Source: Russula earlei (taxonomy: Eukaryota > Basidiomycota > Agaricomycetes > Russulales > Russulaceae). Taken from it: 20,854 nt of DNA. The stretch lies in contig JAGFNK010000821.1 of assembly GCA_025769875.1 (NCBI GenBank), positions 1-20,854 of the forward strand. Reading direction: 5' to 3'. The notes below the pieces were generated by a model. That model did not search any database. It saw only the letters and a program-made list of their open reading frames with translations, and was not told the DNA's origin. The position numbers were made by a program, and so were the translations under genes. Below are positions 8,671 through 17,932 of this stretch, piece after piece (position 1 is the first letter of the stretch; the number at the start of each line of letters is the position of its first letter).

Positions 8671-9371
8671 GTGGTGGTGAGCACGTGGTGTGAGGACGGA
8701 GCAAAGCAGCCGCGCGTCGAAAGTCGAAGCAACACTTCCTCCTGTCATTTCACCACCACCGCGCCCTCGCCCGCCGCGAGCCGCCTACAACGTCTCAGCG
8801 ACCTCTTGTCGCCGTTACCCGTCAAGTCCGACGTTGCCCCCCCCCCAAAACGGTACTAAGGCCTCGCCCGACGCCCCGGCGTCCCTGCCAGTGCCTCCGC
8901 TTCCTGTACACACCCGCTCTTCTCTGATTGACTCGATTCTGCCACCTTTTTTGGTCATCCCTTTTTCTTTTCTTTTAGTCGAGACTTGCCGCCGGTGAGA
9001 AACGCCATCGATCAACATCTCGACGGCGAACGCGTCTCCTATATCTCGCATTTCAGGGTCCCTTCTCCCTTATTAGCGACCCGCCTTCAGACGATTGGAT
9101 CACCTCGGCACCTTATCGACCCACTCGTAGGGCACACCACTATGTATATAAAACTCGTCTCGACCTTCGAGGACAAGGATACCATCAGTCAATTGGAATA
9201 GAATCCCGTATCTTCGTAATGTCTTGCGTGCCGCCGCCGACCCTCTCACTTGTCTTGCCCCCGTTCCTGTTCTCGCCTTCTCCTTCCTTTCTCTTCCCAC
9301 TTTCAGTCTACACTCCACTTCGGGTAAAAGCCATCATCTACATGGACACGCACAACACAGCCATTTTATAT
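8671..9371 (+). other. Possible remnant of a spliced gene (leader, candidate introns, one open exon)
   Basis: The stretch 8700-8980 is pyrimidine-rich like a fungal 5' leader and includes a C10 run at 8837-8846. A good candidate intron is 8995-9056 (62 bp, GTGAGA...TTTCAG). After it the + frame from 9057 stays open to 9431 and includes codons for DDWITSAPYRPTRRAHHYVY, which look protein-like. A second candidate intron is 9216-9306 (GTAATG...CACTTTCAG), after which the frame would stop within eight codons. No ATG-initiated upstream exon joins cleanly, and I recognise no family. It may be the 5' part of a gene disrupted by rearrangement, or non-coding sequence. Confidence 0.25.
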
Positions 9372-10834
9372 TTATATGTGTGGAATGAAGGAAACCCAGT
9401 GCACAACATGGTAAGCTGCAAGAGGAAGTGATTTAAGACAGAGGAAAGGGAGGAGAAGCAAAAACCAGTCGACCAAGGATATAAGGGAAGTAACACCACC
9501 ATGGGACAGAGGAAACAGAAAGGTTCCGCCTCGAAAAAATCCAATAGATGCCGGAGGTACCAGAATTGGAAAAACAGTTATGATGACCGAAGCAACACGC
9601 ACAGGGTTCGCAGTGTGCTAGAGGGAAAGGTGAACGACCATTAGATACAATGAATGCCCCCGAAGGTCAATGTAACAAAAATACTGTGAATGTCACGAGA
9701 AACCACCTGTCTGAGACCCAGTCGTTAGGATAGAACGCGTTGACCCTCATCGTGTATACCTCCCCTTGGCCGAGAAGAATATCCACAGGCTTCCGAATTG
9801 GCCATATGAGGACACAGATTAGCCAATGTACACTGCCATTGATGAACCCTTTGGTCAATGGTCCATGGATAATCGCTACATTGGGGCTTATATACAGTGT
9901 ACAGGGTCAATTACAAAGAACTGGAACTGTTCTAGACCCTTTGGTACCATCCAATAGGACTACAGAGGCATAAACTCACTTGTGTAGCTTGAAGCTCAGA
10001 GAGTGCATCTCGAAGTCCAGCCGAACTTGTGGCTTCAATATCCCCATCATCCACGGGATGATCGGTCTGGCGCTGCTTGTATACTCGGACTCCACGGTGC
10101 ACGGTCAGAGGCTTGTCCCACCACAGGAGGTACATCACGAAATTCAGAGTTGCGAACGCAACCGTGACGAGCTCCAGTTCAGTGACGGGGAGACCTTGGA
10201 CCCCCTCGTGCGATGCATTGGACCACGAACCGGGAAGTGTTCGCGATTACAAGCATTTTGGAGACGACGTCTCCCTTGCTCTTGTCCTGGATCTCCGCTT
10301 TTGCGATCCTTGGGAAATCACCATTGCCTGTCAGAGAATACGAGTATAGCCGTTCAGGAACGAGCACTCGCACGGGCCTGTCTCCATGAATCCTCCCATG
10401 ATCGCGAAGAACCCATGGGTGGTGGACCATCCCTCTCCTGTGCGGAACTGTCAATATTGAACGTTGCTTTCGGTTTTCAGGGCTCACCTTTGTACTTCTC
10501 GGCTAATTCAACTGCGGCCAGTCGCTGTCTCAATGCCCACGCAGTCATTACCTCTGGCACGAAAAGGGGCAGCAAGCATGAGTCCCGCGCGTCGCGCTGT
10601 GACCCTTGCCCGGCTGTCGTCAGGACTTGGGATATTGGGGTGCACCGAGACCCAGGTGCACAACAGAATAGTGACAACACAATTTCATACAATGTCCCAA
10701 AGCGACCTACATCCATTGGGATCATCACAGGAGGGGGCCCGCGATTGAAACTGTTCGAGAGGGATAGGAGGTGGCGAGGATTGGCCAACGGGGGATGCTC
10801 GGGCAGCCGATAGAATGGAAATGAGGAGAATCAT
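9372..10834 (-). pseudogene. Decayed multi-span membrane protein of a basidiomycete family
   Basis: Read on the minus strand from the ATG at 10834, the first exon encodes a signal-like start (MILLISILSAARASPVGQ) and CRSLWDIV, then an in-frame TGA at 10687-10685 where the family has Trp, then CTWVSVHPNIPSPDD in the same frame. After a one-base shift come PEVMTAWALRQRLAAVELA, a likely 40-bp intron (10487-10448), THGFFAIMGGFM, another shift, DKSKGDVVSKMLVI...VVQCIARG, an extra G in a G5 run, then VQGLPVTELELV and YLLWWDKPL. A likely intron near 9970 is followed by VNAFYPNDW and LTFGGIHCI, a TAA at 9643-9641, WSFTFPSSTLRTL, and finally LPLAAYHVVHWVSFIPHI to the TAA at 9374-9372. I recall these motifs from a conserved, unnamed Agaricomycete family of membrane proteins of unknown function. 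Several hydrophobic segments are visible. At least two nonsense codons and about four frame breaks make it a pseudogene. Confidence 0.85.
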
Positions 10835-11691
10835 GACGGTGATGGGAGGTGAGAGAGGCGGGGGGGGAAGATGTGAGGACAGGTTTTGGTGGGAATAGCA
10901 GACCATGTGGCAGGTCCGTGGGCCTCGTGATGAGCATGCCGGCGCCTGGCGCAGATCTGTTGATTTCTATTTGATGCAAGCACGCAAGCACGTCTTGACC
11001 TGCGCCTATCTGTCCGCTACATGTCAAGATCTGTTTCTGCTTCGTATACGACCACTCATTGAGGGCGGCGATGGGAACGCCGTTACATCAGGTGTTGGTC
11101 TTGTGTTCCTCGCCTTGCTCACTCTGCGCGAAGACATCACGTCGGTGAATATGCGACCTTTCGTCGAAATGCAGTCATTTGTTAGCCATACAAACAGCAC
11201 CTTTGCGTGTCATGGAGGTGTCTGGTTTCCGTGAGAGAATTAAATAACGATGCCCAGTGGCGACCAGACGAGACTGATACGAAAATATTTTGATGCATGC
11301 AGAGGTAAAAAAAACTCGGCTCAACATGTTGTTCTGAATGAGACGCTCCAACCGCATAGACTTCGCGACAGGGCCCACCACCTATTACCTAGTTTGCATT
11401 CGCCTCCTGGACTCTAGGCTACGTGCCAAAATAGACAAGGACCCGCGGGATGAAATGTGAGCACAGGTACAGGATGGCCACTCATTCGGGTGATAATAAG
11501 TGTGCTTTGAAGGGCGAAGACGACTGTGTATTTGTTCGTTTTGGTCAGTGTCAATGAACAAGGGAGTCTCAATGTAATGTTCTCACCCTCTCCTCCAACA
11601 CAACAGGCTACGTGAGTCAAGTCAACCTTGAAGAGCCAAAGCAATCTCTTCGAGGTCGACTCAAGCAGGTCGAGTCTAGTAGAAGCTCCTA
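10835..11691. other. Gene-poor region, one weak ORF
   Basis: A + strand frame from the ATG at 10905 runs 109 codons to 11234 (begins MWQVRGPRDEH) but has no recognised domain and overlaps the 5' side of the minus-strand pseudogene, so it is probably chance. Nothing else in this stretch stands out. Confidence 0.3.
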
Positions 11692-12070
11692 TCAGGGATC
11701 AGATTCCCACCTAGGGACTTCCAAGACAACGACCGACTCATAAAACACCCTATACCTGATCCAATGTCGTCGGCGCAACAGATTGGTAGCGAGCGTCTCG
11801 ATTTCCCGCGGAGCTGCGAGCTTCCTCACTGAACGCCCTCTGTCGACCCGTTCGTACACCTTAACGCCGCCACCAAACACGCTGTCCGACACAACCCAGG
11901 GCCCCATCCTTTTCCTCGGTCATAGGGCCGCGGAGGTGCCGGAGACGGTATGCACCTCCGTCAGAGCTTGGACGCGGCGGGGTCGTACTTGAGAAAGAAT
12001 CCGCTAGCGAGTCTCCACCCGCTGCGCTCAAATGGTTCCGGTTCGTTGCGGACTCGGATAGGAACGGCAC
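11692..12070 (-). other. Unidentified minus-strand coding potential
   Basis: On the minus strand an ATG at 11907 opens 71 codons to 11692 with protein-like content (GPWVVSDSVFGGGVKVYER, then RYRVFYESVVVLEVPRWESD). A second open frame lies just upstream (12070-11861), overlapping in another phase. This could be a C-terminal exon or a broken gene. I cannot name a family, and no clean intron joins the two pieces. Confidence 0.25.
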
Positions 12071-13085
12071 AGCCGCATTTGCACCTGCATATAATGGGGC
12101 AAGCAGAGGTTCGGTTGCGAGGCGGCAGCCAGGATTGCCTAGTGGGTGTCCGATGGGAGATGGCTACTGAGGAGCGTGGGTGGGGCTAGTAGCGGCGGGC
12201 GGTGAGAGTGTTTTCATTCAGGATATCATCTAGGGGGGAGTATGATGGAATGAAGTTACGCGCTGTCCTCTAACTGGACCGAGGAAGAGCATGGCCACTG
12301 ATAAAGGTGGGAGGAGTGATCACTGGCACGAACCCGGCGCGGTCCGCAACCAGACCAGAGCGTAGTTCACTTCGCGCTCATGCCTCGTCCATCACCGTGG
12401 TCATCGTCGTGACGATGTGCATCGGGTTGGCCGCTGACATTGTCGTGGTCATTTATGGGACACATCGGGAAGTACGGTAGCCTGCGGTTGCTGAATTTAA
12501 CGCTGAGCGGCCCGATTGCCAAAGCAAGAGGACTCTGGGCGGTGGGGGTGTCGTCATATCACCCTGGCAGGGATTTTGGGCTCAGAGACGTAAAACGAGA
12601 TGATTTGCGGCGACGCACGAAGCAGGGACGCTTACACGAGCGAGTGACATAGGGCTCTACGGTGAAGGTGAGCACCCTTTTTTTATTGCAAGTTCTAGGT
12701 CTGAACGGACTGGATCCGGCATTCACCGGGGGGTTGATAGAGCCGTGGGAAACGCATCGAACGGACGACATCGACCGACTGCGATGAGCTGCGAACGACC
12801 TGTCCCTCCTCCCTGCTCGTCACACCTCTACAACGTCCTTTAACGACCGCCGCCCTCGGCACCCCACACTTGCCCTGGCCACGACTCGACCGACCACATC
12901 CGTCACGGCCCTGCCCGTCCCGCAGGTCTGGCCCCTCTCGCTTCTCGCCGCATGGGCCTGCCATGAGGCTGATCATTCCTCCAAACAGATATCGTAAGGC
13001 CCTGGCTGCTCACCGCCTGTCACCACCCCACCCATCCGGTCTCCCCTCGTCTTCCTGAGCCCTCATTCTACCTCCGCGCACAATC
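12071..13085. other. Upstream region of copy 4
   Basis: No gene is supported. From about 12760 to 13085 the + strand is rich in C and T (runs such as CCTCCCTGCTCGTC and CACCCCACCCATCC), typical of fungal promoters and leaders, and it ends at a probable leader intron. Short upstream frames start at 12951 (5 codons including stop) and 12963 (31 codons); if they are within the transcript they could reduce translation of copy 4. Confidence 0.45.
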
Positions 13086-13146
13086 GTGAGTATCCGTTTT
13101 CCGCCTATTCCTTCGTGCAGCGTGATCGCACCATTTGACCATGCAG
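13086..13146 (+). other. Probable intron in the 5' leader of copy 4
   Basis: A 61-bp segment starts GTGAGTATCC and ends ACCATGCAG, with TTGAC a few bases before the acceptor as a likely branch site. This matches the usual basidiomycete intron pattern. It lies 55 bp before the start codon, so it would be a leader intron. Confidence 0.6.
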
Positions 13147-13201
13147 CTTTCCCAGATTGTTATCGACCACACCCTTGGCGCTTCATCTCAGCGCACCCTA
13201 A

Positions 13202-16200
13202 ATGCTATCTGCATCAACGCTAACACCGCCACAACATCCTCCACCAGTCCGCACAGACGGTCGTCTCGTTGAGCCTGATGAACCATGGAAGGCTGACCTG
13301 CGCAAGCGCATCGAACATGACCTCCGACACATGGTCGAAGATGCTCAGACAGTACGCGATGCTATCCTCAATTCTCAGCCTCCTGAAAGCAGTCGTGAGC
13401 GCGCACACCGCGAATTCGAGGAGAGCATGAATAACATTCGATCGTTGGCGCAAGAGCAGTTCAACAGCCAGTTGCGATCGGAGATGTCGGAACGTAAATG
13501 GGCTCTCGAAGTTGTCGACTCCAACTCGCCAGACGTTGTCCGGCAACAGCAGTGGATCCTTGACAACATCCGCAAATCCGATCAAGAACGCACACCATTC
13601 CATCCTCCCGATATTCCCCAGAATTCTGAGGGCCTGCTCTCCATCACTCCTCGGAAGCAGGGTGATAGCGAGCGAGGATCCGATGAGAGTTTCGAAGAAG
13701 GATACGGAAGTGCCGGGTTAAATGGCCAGGGGAGTGGATCAGATGAATCGAGCGGAGAAGAGGAGGAAGGGGAGGAGGAAGGGGAGGAAGAGGAAGGGGT
13801 TGAAAGGGAAATCCATCCTCGGCAGTCACGTCTTCCCTCCCGTTCACACGCTGCTTTGATTCCAACCCTTCATTCAAAGTCCCCAGTCTCTCGAAGAAAC
13901 CTTCCCTCACGTCAGCGACAACAGTCAAATATCCATCCTGCGGAGGACAACGATGATGAGGATGTAGACGACTCTCACGGGCAGCCCGTGCGACGGCGCG
14001 GGAGTCAGCCATTTCCTCTTGGAGTCCCTCGTCGTCAAAGTTCCAGCTCCCAAGCCTCCGGTTGGCGCAATGTTCACGAGCCCTCCGGTATCTCCCGTAC
14101 CTTTGCCCATGCCAACAGCCAACCATTTAGCCCGAGCGCCGTCCAGTTCCCTCGCCGCGGCAGTGTGAATAGTACTGGCTCAACGAGCAGTGGCGCAGGA
14201 CTTCACCGTGCGGGTTCCCTGAACTCTGATCAATATCGCAGCAGCAGCGTTGCTCCCCACAACGGCTCAGAACGCCTTCCCACCCAGAATCGCGATCGAA
14301 TCGCATCAAATATCAATATTTTCCCCCGCGAGCGACAGACCTCTGCCTCGGCCAGCCCACATGACAGGCCCAGTCCGCCGAACTATCCGACAGTGTCACC
14401 ACGAGCGATCCCTGGCGCGCGTCCCCCTCCACTTGATGATGCTGTACGCTTTCCAACGTCCGCAAGCCCTAGCTCGCGAGCCATCTTTGGTCCGCAACGT
14501 TCACCCGAAGAAGTGAGGCAGGGCATCGCGATCCCGCGTGGTCCCACCACTCCCGAGGAGGGTCCACGAGGGACGTCGTGGGGCTCTCTGAACTCGCGTC
14601 GTTCCTTTGGCGATTTCAGTGTGCACCGACGACATAACAGCAAGGGTGATCCGCGCCTGCCGCCCGTCGACGGCGATCTGTCTGACGCCTCGGATGACGT
14701 TGTTGGCCAGCTCGATGACCGGCAGAGTATCCTGAGTGTACGAAGCATGCGCAGTGTGCGCAGTATGCGGAGCATGGAGCTCGAACAGAAGGCCATATGG
14801 TTGGAAGCCGAGGCACGGCGCAAGGAGGAGGAGGCAACTCGAAAGGAAGAGGAGGCGAGCAGGAAGGAGGACGAGGCGCGTCGTCTCGAGGAGAAGGCGC
14901 GACAATCTTTGGAGGAGGCCGAACGCCTTGAGTCGGGTGCACGTCAGGCAGAGGCTTCAGCCAAGATGCGTGAGGCGGCCGCCCAGAAGAAGGAAGCTGA
15001 GGCCAAGCGTAAGGAGGCCGAAGCCAAGAAACGGGAGGCCGAAGCTCAGAAGCGGGAGGCTGAGGCGCAACGCAAGGAAGAAGCGGCGCGTCATAGGGAA
15101 CTCGAAGCGCGTCGGAAAGAGGAGCAAGCTCGTCGGAAGGAGGAAGACGCCCAACGGAAAGAGGAGGAGGCACGCAGGCGAGAGGAAGAGGTCCGGCGGA
15201 AGGAGGATGACGCGCGGAAACGGGAGGATGACGCCAGAAGAAGGGAGGAGGATGCGCGGCAGAGGGAGGCGCTTGCGCGGCAGAAAGAGGAGGAGACGCG
15301 TCGCTTCGAGGAAGAGGTACGGAAAAAGGAGGAGGAGGCCAAACGGAAAGAGGATGAAGCGAGACGAAGGAAGGACGAGGCCAGACGCATCGAGGAGGGT
15401 TACGAACGGAAGAGGCAGGAGATTGAGCGAAAGGAGGCCGAGCTGAAGAAAAGGGAAGCCGAGCTCGAACGCAAGGAAGAGGCAGCCCGTTTGGCGCAAG
15501 ACGAGTCGGCACGGCCAGCCGATGAGAGCTCCCAGGTTGATACCGAAGAGCCTGCCCGTAAAGCTGAAGTGAATTCCCCACTCGAAGCTGAAGGGCCTTC
15601 CCTCGATATCGAAGAGGCCGCCCCGACAGATGCTACTAATCGCACGGTCGAGGATTCCGTTCGACAGACCCAGGAGACTGAAAGTTCTGCACCCGAACCT
15701 GTGAAGCAGACCAAGGCGCAGGGTCGAAAGGGATCTAAGGCGCAAGCGAAGCGGCAGAAAGAAAAGGCACTCGAGGAGCTACGCCAGAAGGAGTTGGAGG
15801 AGCAACAACGTCTGGATGAACAGCGGCGCCTCGAAGAGAACCGACTCGAGGAGGAAAGGCTCCAACGGGAACGAGAGGAGCAACAACGTCTGGATGAACA
15901 GCGGCGCCTCGAGGAGAGCCGACTCGAGGAGGAAAGGCTCCAACGGAAACGAGAGGAGCAACGACGTCTGGATGAGCAGCGGCGCCTCGAGGAGCGCCGA
16001 CTCGAGGAGGAAAGGTTCCAACGGGAACGAGAGGAGCAGATTCGTCTCGACGAAGAGCTGAGCCGACAAGAGCAGTCACGCCTCGATCGCGAAGCTGTTC
16101 TCGAACGAGAGCGCCTCCAATTCGAAGCTCAGGAAATTGAGGCAAATCGACTCCTGGAGGAGCAGCGGCGCGCCGCCGAAGAGGAGCGACTCAGGCTATT

Positions 16201-17101
16201 CGAAGAACAACGCCGCAAGGCGGTAGAGCAGAGCCGCCATCGTGACGAGATCCGTCAACAACAGCAAGACGACGTGCAAAAACAGCGCGCCAAAGAGGAA
16301 CAACAGAGAGAGTTCCAGCGCCGAGAGGCGCAGTACTACCAACGCACAGTGGAACGCGAGCGTCAGAACAGCATGGGAGCGTCGTTCGACTCGTGGACGC
16401 CGCATCGACCGGGCTCCACGACCGGCTCCGCTGGCGATCGCAGCAGCGCGTCTTCCACCTTCAGCTCTTCCGCCGGTTCGACGTGGTCAAGTCGTCCGAC
16501 CTCGACCGGTAGTTCGCATACCTCTCACTCGCCACCATCCATTCCATTCTCCACTACGCCGCGTGCATCACCAACGAGTGCGAGACCGGGTGCGCCGGGG
16601 ACGTCTCCCTATGCCGCCAAGTTCGACGAGGCGGAGTGGGCGCGGCGCGCGGAAGAGCGCGCCAGACAGCAGCAGGAGCAGTTCAAGCGGGAGCAGGAGC
16701 GGCTGGAGAGCGAGCGGCAGGCAAAGAGCGCCAAGGTGTTCTCTAGAGAGGAGCTCATCAGACTGTACGAGAACCACGAGAACAAGTGGAGACAGCTCAG
16801 GGACAGCGACAACCTCGGGTGGAACAGCTTCGCGTGGCCAGTGTTCAAGCGTCCGTCCGAGCCGGAGGAGATGACAGCCTCGGCGATCAGCGCGTACGTG
16901 CTCTCCAAGTACGCGCCGGACGCCAACGCAAAGAGCCCCAAGGATCGGATTAAGGATCACCTGAAGCGGTGGCACCCCGACAAGTTTGAGACTCGGATCT
17001 TACCCAGGGTCGTGGAAGAAGAACGCGAGAGGGTGAAGGCGGGTGCGGGGGTTGTGGTGCGGGGGTTGAACGAGATGTTGAACAGAAACTATGAGGACTA
17101 A
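13202..17101 (+). CDS. Copy 4: intact large coiled-coil protein with C-terminal HPDK (J-like / NFKBIL1-like) module
   Basis: The frame encodes 1299 residues from ATG to TAA without interruption; the same ATG is conserved in copies 1 and 3. In order: N-terminal motif with WKADLRKRIEHDL (about 25-45); acidic run of Glu/Gly (about 183-205); Ser/Arg-rich disordered region (about 230-490) including one SGAGLHR unit and one PTTPEEGPRGTSWGSLNSRR unit; DGDLSDASDD and a VRSMRSVRSMRSM microrepeat (about 490-525); first long charged coil (525-765); acidic linker; second coil (about 850-1055) with three 26-residue repeats; Ser/Pro-rich linker (1059-1135); third coil; and a globular end from about 1180 with FSREELIRLYENHENKW, HPDKF at 1258-1262 and a RVVEEERERVKAGAGVV helix. 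HPDK is not the HPD of a complete DnaJ domain at its usual place; the RWHPDKF plus trailing helix resembles the end of NFKBIL1-type proteins. Many such proteins occur in Agaricomycetes with no known role. A scaffold or adaptor function is inference. Confidence 0.9.
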   Translation: MLSASTLTPPQHPPPVRTDGRLVEPDEPWKADLRKRIEHDLRHMVEDAQTVRDAILNSQPPESSRERAHREFEESMNNIRSLAQEQFNSQLRSEMSERKWALEVVDSNSPDVVRQQQWILDNIRKSDQERTPFHPPDIPQNSEGLLSITPRKQGDSERGSDESFEEGYGSAGLNGQGSGSDESSGEEEEGEEEGEEEEGVEREIHPRQSRLPSRSHAALIPTLHSKSPVSRRNLPSRQRQQSNIHPAEDNDDEDVDDSHGQPVRRRGSQPFPLGVPRRQSSSSQASGWRNVHEPSGISRTFAHANSQPFSPSAVQFPRRGSVNSTGSTSSGAGLHRAGSLNSDQYRSSSVAPHNGSERLPTQNRDRIASNINIFPRERQTSASASPHDRPSPPNYPTVSPRAIPGARPPPLDDAVRFPTSASPSSRAIFGPQRSPEEVRQGIAIPRGPTTPEEGPRGTSWGSLNSRRSFGDFSVHRRHNSKGDPRLPPVDGDLSDASDDVVGQLDDRQSILSVRSMRSVRSMRSMELEQKAIWLEAEARRKEEEATRKEEEASRKEDEARRLEEKARQSLEEAERLESGARQAEASAKMREAAAQKKEAEAKRKEAEAKKREAEAQKREAEAQRKEEAARHRELEARRKEEQARRKEEDAQRKEEEARRREEEVRRKEDDARKREDDARRREEDARQREALARQKEEETRRFEEEVRKKEEEAKRKEDEARRRKDEARRIEEGYERKRQEIERKEAELKKREAELERKEEAARLAQDESARPADESSQVDTEEPARKAEVNSPLEAEGPSLDIEEAAPTDATNRTVEDSVRQTQETESSAPEPVKQTKAQGRKGSKAQAKRQKEKALEELRQKELEEQQRLDEQRRLEENRLEEERLQREREEQQRLDEQRRLEESRLEEERLQRKREEQRRLDEQRRLEERRLEEERFQREREEQIRLDEELSRQEQSRLDREAVLERERLQFEAQEIEANRLLEEQRRAAEEERLRLFEEQRRKAVEQSRHRDEIRQQQQDDVQKQRAKEEQQREFQRREAQYYQRTVERERQNSMGASFDSWTPHRPGSTTGSAGDRSSASSTFSSSAGSTWSSRPTSTGSSHTSHSPPSIPFSTTPRASPTSARPGAPGTSPYAAKFDEAEWARRAEERARQQQEQFKREQERLESERQAKSAKVFSREELIRLYENHENKWRQLRDSDNLGWNSFAWPVFKRPSEPEEMTASAISAYVLSKYAPDANAKSPKDRIKDHLKRWHPDKFETRILPRVVEEERERVKAGAGVVVRGLNEMLNRNYED
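14543..14602 (+). repeat. Single progenitor-like unit of the copy 2 minisatellite
   Basis: Twenty codons reading PTTPEEGPRGTSWGSLNSRR, followed by SFGDFSVHRRHNSKGD. Copy 2 has the same flanks (QRIAIPYG before, HRQLNSKGD after) but 13 units between them. Confidence 0.85.
15800..16033 (+). repeat. Three 78-bp tandem repeats in the second coiled coil of copy 4
   Basis: Units at 15800-15877, 15878-15955 and 15956-16033 are nearly identical and encode a 26-residue helix beginning EQQRLDEQRRLEE and ending with LQREREE or a close variant. Few substitutions separate units 1 and 2, indicating recent expansion or homogenisation. The repeats preserve the reading frame. Confidence 0.9.
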
Positions 17102-17647
17102 CGGAGTGAGTGCGACTAACCTGCTCAATGACGAACGGGGACGATAATCTTCGCTTATGCCAGCTGTAAATGCACTATCTCTCAGCAAACAACAAAGTGT
17201 ACTATGATACCCTCATTCATCATGCATATGTACGATTACCAATCCCCTGTAAACACTATTAACATGCGTCCGTTTGCCCGGTGGGACGAGACGAGGAGTA
17301 TTAGCATGCTATTTCGCGCTATCGCAATGCAAAGGGTTTTATGCTGACGCTGCAGGTCGTTTGAACATAACATGAGTAATGAGTAAACCGTTCTCCACTG
17401 GAAGGAAGGGGAGAGAATGTGAGGTTATCCCAGGCAGTTTGAGCCGACGCGTAGGAAGGTCGTAGCCAGCCGGGATCAAGGGTCAGCCACTGAAGAGGAT
17501 GACGTTTCATTTTAATCCTCCCGGGTTTGTCCTCCAGTCGGCCAGGTCATCGCAGTCGTCATCCCCCTCTTGGTCGGTAGTCAAAGAAGAGTTTTCCATT
17601 TTGCCGAGTGTACTACAGACCTTCTGCCCCCAACTTCCCTCTCATCG
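17102..17647. other. 3' flank of copy 4, no gene supported
   Basis: After the TAA at 17099-17101 no canonical AATAAA is seen within 250 bp. A minus-strand frame (17510-17319, 63 codons) has no recognisable content. The 3' flank does not resemble that of copies 1-3. Confidence 0.4.
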
Positions 17648-17932
17648 ATGCGTTCATCGTTATGCATGAAAAACAATGAGACCACTAAGCATCTCTGGCT
17701 GTTACAAATGACCGTTTCGAAGACGCATAGGGGTTTGCAGAAGGGCTATGACAAGATTGAAAAGATCGTCGGTAGTATCTGCTCAGAGAACAACCATGCG
17801 GACCCTCAAGCGACGGACACGCAGCCAAGTTCTGGCTCACCAGGCTCGTCACCGCGACGAAAGAAGCGAAATGCAGGGGTCACTGCGTCGTCATCAGCGA
17901 GGAAGCTGATAACTGATTCTGACACAGGATAA
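17648..17932 (+). CDS. Small hypothetical ORF, 94 residues
   Basis: From the ATG at 17648 this encodes a short protein with a central KGYDKIEKIVGSICSENN segment and a Ser-rich, basic C-terminal part (SSPRRKKRN) that could act as a nuclear localisation signal. The frame is open slightly upstream without another ATG. No family is recognised and no intron or promoter supports it. It may equally be a chance frame or the last exon of a gene that has otherwise decayed. Confidence 0.25.
   Translation: MRSSLCMKNNETTKHLWLLQMTVSKTHRGLQKGYDKIEKIVGSICSENNHADPQATDTQPSSGSPGSSPRRKKRNAGVTASSSARKLITDSDTG

Noticed and set aside
9980..10813. Plus-strand open frame of 277 codons
   Set aside because: It has no ATG start and is antisense to the membrane-protein pseudogene, whose minus-strand family motifs are clear.
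14616..15581. Long minus-strand open frame of 321 codons inside copy 4
   Set aside because: It is antisense to the Glu/Lys/Arg-rich coil. Purine-rich codons such as GAG and AAG give few stops on the opposite strand, and the product is a low-complexity Pro/Leu/Ser string.
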